NCBI GenBank assembly: GCA_032353305.1
Contig: JAUCNG010294404.1
Coordinates: 1 to 12,290 of the forward strand
Direction: 5' to 3'
Source: Cephalothrix spiralis
Lineage: Eukaryota > Nemertea > Palaeonemertea > Archinemertea > Cephalotrichidae
Length of the DNA stretch: 12,290 nucleotides
Under the pieces are notes generated by a model. The model had not been told where the DNA came from. It searched no databases and saw only the letters and a list, made by a program, of their open reading frames with translations. This document shows, in pieces, positions 8,364-12,290 of this stretch. Position 1 is the stretch's first letter; each line of letters begins with the position of its first letter. Both the position numbers and the translations under genes were made by a program.

Positions 8364-11300
8364 ATGGATATCTTCACTGCAATTGAGACTGTGAATATTA
8401 GATGTGTTCAGGATATTATTGAGGAAGGAGTTGACGTCAATATTCTTGATCAGGTTGGGAAAACTCCATTGCTTCATGCTATTCAAAAGGGTAATCGCGA
8501 AATTTTAAACTATTTAATTAATAAGGGTGCTGATGTTAATCAAACTGATAATGATGGGAAAACATCATTGAACTATGCAGCTAAAGAGGGAAATATTGAC
8601 TTTTTTGTGTTTTTGATTGGAAAAGGTGCTGATGTGGATCAAACCGATAATAATGGAAGAACACAATTATTTTGGGCATCTTATGGAGGGAATATTGAAA
8701 TGGTCAAGTACCTGACTGAGAAAGGAAGCAATGTGAATCAGTCTGACAATAAAGGAATAACTCCACTGTACAATGCATTTGACACCGGACATTTTGACAT
8801 TTTAAAGTACTTAATTGAGAAAGGGGCTAATGTGAATCAAACTGATAATCAGGGACATTCTGTATTACTTCATGCCTTAATGAGAGGATGTTTTGACGTA
8901 CTATATTTTGACATTTTTAAGTACTTAATTAAAAACGGAGCCAATGTGAATCAAACTTATGATAAGGGAATTTCTTTTCTGCATTATGCCTCTATCATAG
9001 GAAATCAAGATACAGTGAAGAACTTAATTGAGGAGGAAAGTGATGTTAACCAATCTAACAATGAAGGACTTGTACATTTGCACAATGCCACAATGGCTAA
9101 TTTTGACGTTTTGAAGTTCCTAATTGAAGAAGGGGCCGATATTAAACAAACTAATAATGCGGGAAAAGATTCTCTTATGTATGCTGTAATAGGAGGGAAT
9201 CTTGAAATCGTCAAATACTTAATAGAGAAAGTTGGCGATTGTTCTCTTACAAAAAATGAGAGAATAAAGCTTTTGAATCTTGCAACTACAGTTGGTCATT
9301 TAGGCATTGTGAAGTATTTCATTGAGGGTGCAAACTTGGATGAAACGTCCTGGTGTTTATGTATAGCTTCTAAGAAAGGTCATATTGAAATAGTTCAATA
9401 TCTAATGGGAATGTGTATCAACGGGAATAAATCTAAGAACCCATTGCATTACGCTTCTGAAGAAGGTCACCTTCACGTTGTGAAGTACCTAATCGAAAAT
9501 GGTACTGATGTAAATATTAGGTCTGATCTCGATAATAATATCCAAACTCCATTACACTTTGCTTCTGATGAAGGGCATCTCGAAGTAGTGAAATACTTAA
9601 TTGAAAATGAGGCTGATATCAATGCAGTTGATTATCCTGACGGAGAGTGTTCACTGCACTATGCCTCTAATAAAGGTCATCTTGAAATAGTCAAGTACCT
9701 AATTGAAAATGGCATATATGTGGACATCAAGTCTGAATTTTTAAATACTCCATTGCATTTTGCTTGTAAAGGTTATCTTGAAGTAGTCAAATACTTAATT
9801 GAAATTGGAGCTGATATGAACAATACTGATGCTAATGGTTCAACAATGTTGCATTATGCTGCTGGAGGAGGTCATCTTGACATGGTCGAATACTTAATTC
9901 AGAAAGAGGCTGAGGTGAACAAAAGTAATACACTTGATATATTGACATCCACCATTACAACTGGTGATACACATGAGCCTGTATATAATTCACCCAACTA
10001 CATGAGAGATTCCGAAAGAGATTTGGCCAAATACAAATCAATTAATCACTGTACTCCTTTATATGATGCTGTTGAAAGTGGTAATGTAAAAGTTGTACAA
10101 TACTTAATAAGTCATGGCGCGGATGTCAACCTAATAAATGGAAAAAATAAAACCGTGCTGCAACATGCCATCGAAAGATACAACAATTTGCCATGTCTAA
10201 TGCCTATAAACGATGAAGAAAATGAGTATTTAGATATAGTGAAATTATTAACAGAAACAGAGATTAACTGTTCAATCAAACCTAAGGATATGATACATTT
10301 TGCACTCAAAGGGAATGTTATGATGCTCAGGATACTTCTGCAAAAAATGTTACCCTCCGAATTTAATGTTTCTTGCGATAAACTGTCAAATGTTAATAAA
10401 GAGGATAAATTTGATATATTGAAATTACATTTAAGTGATAAAATGGATAAGATTTTACTGTGCCGTCGAATGATTCACATATCCTATCCCATTTTACAAC
10501 TCCAAGAAGTAGATAGAGCTATAAAGTACCTAGAATACATTCAAAGTGCTAAAATATTGCCTTTAATTGCCGATTCAACCTATTACGATACTATGCCTCA
10601 AATGAGACATATTGTTGTAATGGCAGAGGAAAACATATTAAGTGTGGATAACTATACAATAACGGATACATTGTTAGGTAAAGGATCATTTGGAACTGTT
10701 AAGTTGGGCGTCCTAGGAGGTTTTTTTGGTTTATTTATTAAATGTAATAGTGAACTAAGTTTCAAAGTTTCGAAGGTTGCAGTAAAATGCATTGACAATT
10801 CTTTGCATAATGTTGACCTCAGGCTTCTTGTTAACGAAATTGAGGTATGCAAAAAAATGACGCATCAAAATTTAGTGCGATACATTGGTCATAAGGTCGT
10901 TATTGATTCAGACAACGAACATGAAAGTGTTTACATATTCACTGAACTGTGTAAAGAAGACTGCAATAAGTACTTTATTACAAATGGCAAAGTTAATAAC
11001 TGCAACCCTGCTACTGCTAATCATCACGAAAGAAGTGTTCAACATTACATAAGTTATGCAGTGCAGTTACTATGTGGCCTTTCTTACATGCATTCACAGA
11101 ACTGTGTCCATAAAGACTTGAAATTGACAAATATCCTTATCAGTCATGATAATAAGATAAGGATAACTGACTTTGGATTATCAGACATCTTGGAAAAGAA
11201 TATTGAAGAAACAAATGAATTTAAGGGTACCAAGGTTTACTCTGCACCTGAAGTACTCTCTAGCCCACGAAGGTATTCGCCAGCATCTGATATTTTTTCA

Positions 11301-11756
11301 ATTAGCCTTGTTCTCCAAGAGATGTACAGTGGTCAGATATATTACAAGGTAGACCCCTTTTTGGGCGCCAACGTTCCTACGCTGTTGAAAGAAGGGGTCA
11401 GGCCAAGCCTAGATGATTCTGGCTCTCAAGATGAGCAACGAATCTTTAGCATTATAAAATCATGCTGGAATGAGAATCCATGTGACCGTCTGTCTGCAGA
11501 GGAAGCAAAGAATCAACTGCAGGAGCTTTTGGATGAAATCCACAGAAGGAACCCAGATCTAGAAGTGTTGCAACAGGAAGAAGTAGGCCAAGATGTAGAC
11601 CGTTGTGATGAAATTTTTATGAGTCAAGCTCTTTCAGACACTATGTGCTTGCTTCCAAAGTCTGACCTGTTTAAATCAAGTGAAGCTTCAGGGGGTATCC
11701 CTGAACCATCCATTTCACGTAGTGCATCATCTTTAAGAGACAACATGTCATTGTAA
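8364..11756 (+). CDS. Large ankyrin-repeat protein with C-terminal protein kinase domain (copy C, intact)
   Basis: The protein has 1130 residues in one uninterrupted frame. The ATG has A at -3 and G at +4, and an in-frame TAG lies 18 nt upstream. About 19 ankyrin-like repeats fill residues 1 to about 675. The first eight or so are the 33-residue VNQTDN type, followed by more standard GHLEVVKYLIENG repeats. A non-ankyrin linker lies at about 535-560. The kinase domain spans about 766-1057: glycine loop GKGSFGTV (772-779), VAVK lysine K808, helix-C glutamate E825, catalytic HKD with D918, K920 and N923, DFG at 936-938, and APE at 961-963. HKD replaces the common HRD. LK after the catalytic Asp and GTKVYSAPE favour Ser/Thr specificity. 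The final 73 residues are Ser-rich at the end. No signal peptide or membrane segment is seen, so it is probably cytosolic. Domain order matches TNNI3K-like proteins, and RNase L without a nuclease; orthology to either is not shown. Substrate and pathway are unknown. Confidence 0.92.
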   Translation: MDIFTAIETVNIRCVQDIIEEGVDVNILDQVGKTPLLHAIQKGNREILNYLINKGADVNQTDNDGKTSLNYAAKEGNIDFFVFLIGKGADVDQTDNNGRTQLFWASYGGNIEMVKYLTEKGSNVNQSDNKGITPLYNAFDTGHFDILKYLIEKGANVNQTDNQGHSVLLHALMRGCFDVLYFDIFKYLIKNGANVNQTYDKGISFLHYASIIGNQDTVKNLIEEESDVNQSNNEGLVHLHNATMANFDVLKFLIEEGADIKQTNNAGKDSLMYAVIGGNLEIVKYLIEKVGDCSLTKNERIKLLNLATTVGHLGIVKYFIEGANLDETSWCLCIASKKGHIEIVQYLMGMCINGNKSKNPLHYASEEGHLHVVKYLIENGTDVNIRSDLDNNIQTPLHFASDEGHLEVVKYLIENEADINAVDYPDGECSLHYASNKGHLEIVKYLIENGIYVDIKSEFLNTPLHFACKGYLEVVKYLIEIGADMNNTDANGSTMLHYAAGGGHLDMVEYLIQKEAEVNKSNTLDILTSTITTGDTHEPVYNSPNYMRDSERDLAKYKSINHCTPLYDAVESGNVKVVQYLISHGADVNLINGKNKTVLQHAIERYNNLPCLMPINDEENEYLDIVKLLTETEINCSIKPKDMIHFALKGNVMMLRILLQKMLPSEFNVSCDKLSNVNKEDKFDILKLHLSDKMDKILLCRRMIHISYPILQLQEVDRAIKYLEYIQSAKILPLIADSTYYDTMPQMRHIVVMAEENILSVDNYTITDTLLGKGSFGTVKLGVLGGFFGLFIKCNSELSFKVSKVAVKCIDNSLHNVDLRLLVNEIEVCKKMTHQNLVRYIGHKVVIDSDNEHESVYIFTELCKEDCNKYFITNGKVNNCNPATANHHERSVQHYISYAVQLLCGLSYMHSQNCVHKDLKLTNILISHDNKIRITDFGLSDILEKNIEETNEFKGTKVYSAPEVLSSPRRYSPASDIFSISLVLQEMYSGQIYYKVDPFLGANVPTLLKEGVRPSLDDSGSQDEQRIFSIIKSCWNENPCDRLSAEEAKNQLQELLDEIHRRNPDLEVLQQEEVGQDVDRCDEIFMSQALSDTMCLLPKSDLFKSSEASGGIPEPSISRSASSLRDNMSL
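8881..8939 (+). repeat. Irregular ankyrin repeat with small internal duplication (repeat 6 of copy C)
   Basis: Helix 2 of this repeat reads FDVLYFDIFKYL where sister repeats have FDILKYL, giving four to five extra residues. At the DNA level TTTTGAC occurs twice, 18 bp apart (8890 and 8908). It looks like an in-frame duplication or the scar of a repeat-repeat recombination. It does not break the frame but would distort the ankyrin stack locally. Confidence 0.5.
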
Positions 11757-11994
11757 ATCGAAAATATCCCACACGCCAAAACTTGTATCAAACGTTAACC
11801 ACTCCTGTTACTTATTCCTGAACATACTGATTTAGTGTTTATGTGTAAAAGCCTGACCTGAACTGTCTGCTTGACAATAGAGTAGCACCTTTATAGTCTT
11901 AGTGTTGATTGGTGTTGATTGTTCGTTTGTTATGTGTTTGAAGACAAATCGTTTTGAATTGATTATTTTGCTAGTGGATCAGTTTTTGTTATTA
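11757..11994. other. Probable 3' untranslated and flanking region of copy C
   Basis: No open frame. Includes a short direct duplication of GTGTTGATTG near 11902-11921. No canonical AATAAA was seen directly after the stop codon; the nearest candidate signal is at 12204. Confidence 0.4.
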
Positions 11995-12150
11995 TTATGT
12001 GATCACATTTGAGTTATTAGCTCCAACTGTGTGTTAATACTTCCAACAGCTTCTAATACTGTTTTAGTCAGAGAGCCTATAGGGTACCAATGAATTTTAC
12101 ATTTTGTGTATATCTTATGATCGCTATGACCAGAACTATCTTGTCAGAGC
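11995..12150. repeat. Diverged repeat units downstream of copy C, related to 2831-3085
   Basis: 12070-12135 contains AGAGAGCCT, GGGTACC, ACATTTTGTGTATAT and TTATGATCGCTATGA, in the same order as the repeat downstream of copy A. A more diverged unit with GATCACATTTGAG and TATTAGCTCC lies at about 12000-12030. The match ties the 3' flanks of copies A and C together. Confidence 0.65.
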
Positions 12151-12203
12151 TGATAATAGTAGTGTTTATTGTACATACATGAACATGATGAATAGTTTAG
12201 ACA

Positions 12204-12209
12204 ATTAAA
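12204..12209 (+). promoter_or_regulatory. Possible polyadenylation signal ATTAAA
   Basis: ATTAAA is the commonest variant of the poly(A) hexamer and lies about 450 nt after the stop of copy C. In AT-rich DNA this is weak evidence. Confidence 0.2.
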
Positions 12210-12248
12210 GTCGAAAAACTAGGGACAGAGCTCACCGAGGGGGGTAAC

Positions 12249-12263
12249 GGGGGGGGGGGGGGG
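12249..12263. repeat. Poly-G run of 15
   Basis: Fifteen consecutive G residues follow a shorter GGGGGG at about 12239-12244. This is the strongest compositional outlier in the AT-rich window. It may be a real G tract able to form a quadruplex, a microsatellite, or a low-quality contig end. Confidence 0.7.
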
Positions 12264-12290
12264 CCGGTTAAGCAATCACGCGCCAAAAAA

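Noticed and set aside
1205-9930. Regular direct repeats that could suggest a CRISPR array
   Set aside because: The period is 99 or 198 bp, the repeats translate in frame to ankyrin repeats, and there are no unique spacers.
9005-10852. Minus-strand open frames inside copy C
   Set aside because: Short shadows of the strongly supported ankyrin-kinase frame on the plus strand.
8364-11756. Origin from a giant virus or intracellular bacterium, both rich in ankyrin proteins
   Set aside because: Large non-coding spacers, decayed tandem copies, a DNA-transposon-like insertion and a strong eukaryotic start context fit a nuclear genome better; not fully excluded.
8364-11756. RNase L orthologue
   Set aside because: After the kinase domain only about 73 residues remain, with no room for the KEN nuclease domain, and the ankyrin region is about twice as long.

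Overview
This window looks like nuclear DNA of a eukaryote, most likely an invertebrate animal. It is AT-rich, has long non-coding stretches, decayed gene copies, a DNA-transposon-like insertion and degenerate tandem repeats, and its one intact gene encodes a large ankyrin-repeat protein with a C-terminal protein kinase. There is no operon structure, tRNA, rRNA or CRISPR array. I cannot name the species, and a protist remains possible.

The window is built from three tandem, same-strand copies of one gene. Each copy is preceded by a recognisably homologous upstream block (about 1033-1202, 5437-5598 and 8068-8223). Copy A (1205-2727) is a pseudogene: it lost its promoter-proximal DNA and N-terminus in one deletion, carries three nonsense substitutions and several frameshifts, and lost its kinase part. 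Copy B (5744-7828) has an ATA where copy C has its ATG, two upstream frameshifts, a long still-open ankyrin frame (to 6991), and a 781-bp element with inverted ends (6984-7764). That element separates the open frame from a 14-codon ankyrin relic (7787-7828). Copy C (8364-11756) is intact: 1130 codons without an intron, about 19 ankyrin-like repeats, then a kinase domain with the usual catalytic residues.

Other structure: a near-perfect hairpin at the left edge (1-59); three diverged 200-bp repeats (394 to about 890); a 15-16-bp short repeat (3840-3903); a diverged tandem pair (4043-4192); and a degenerate repeat of about 60-80 bp downstream of copy A (2831-3085) that recurs downstream of copy C (about 11995-12150). 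The last of these ties the 3' flanks of A and C together. The ankyrin arrays have a higher-order period of exactly 198 bp (two 33-codon repeats), which suggests expansion in two-repeat steps.

In short, a lineage-specific ANK-kinase gene family has been duplicated in tandem and is being lost copy by copy. Only copy C can plausibly make the full protein. Its biological role cannot be read from sequence alone.
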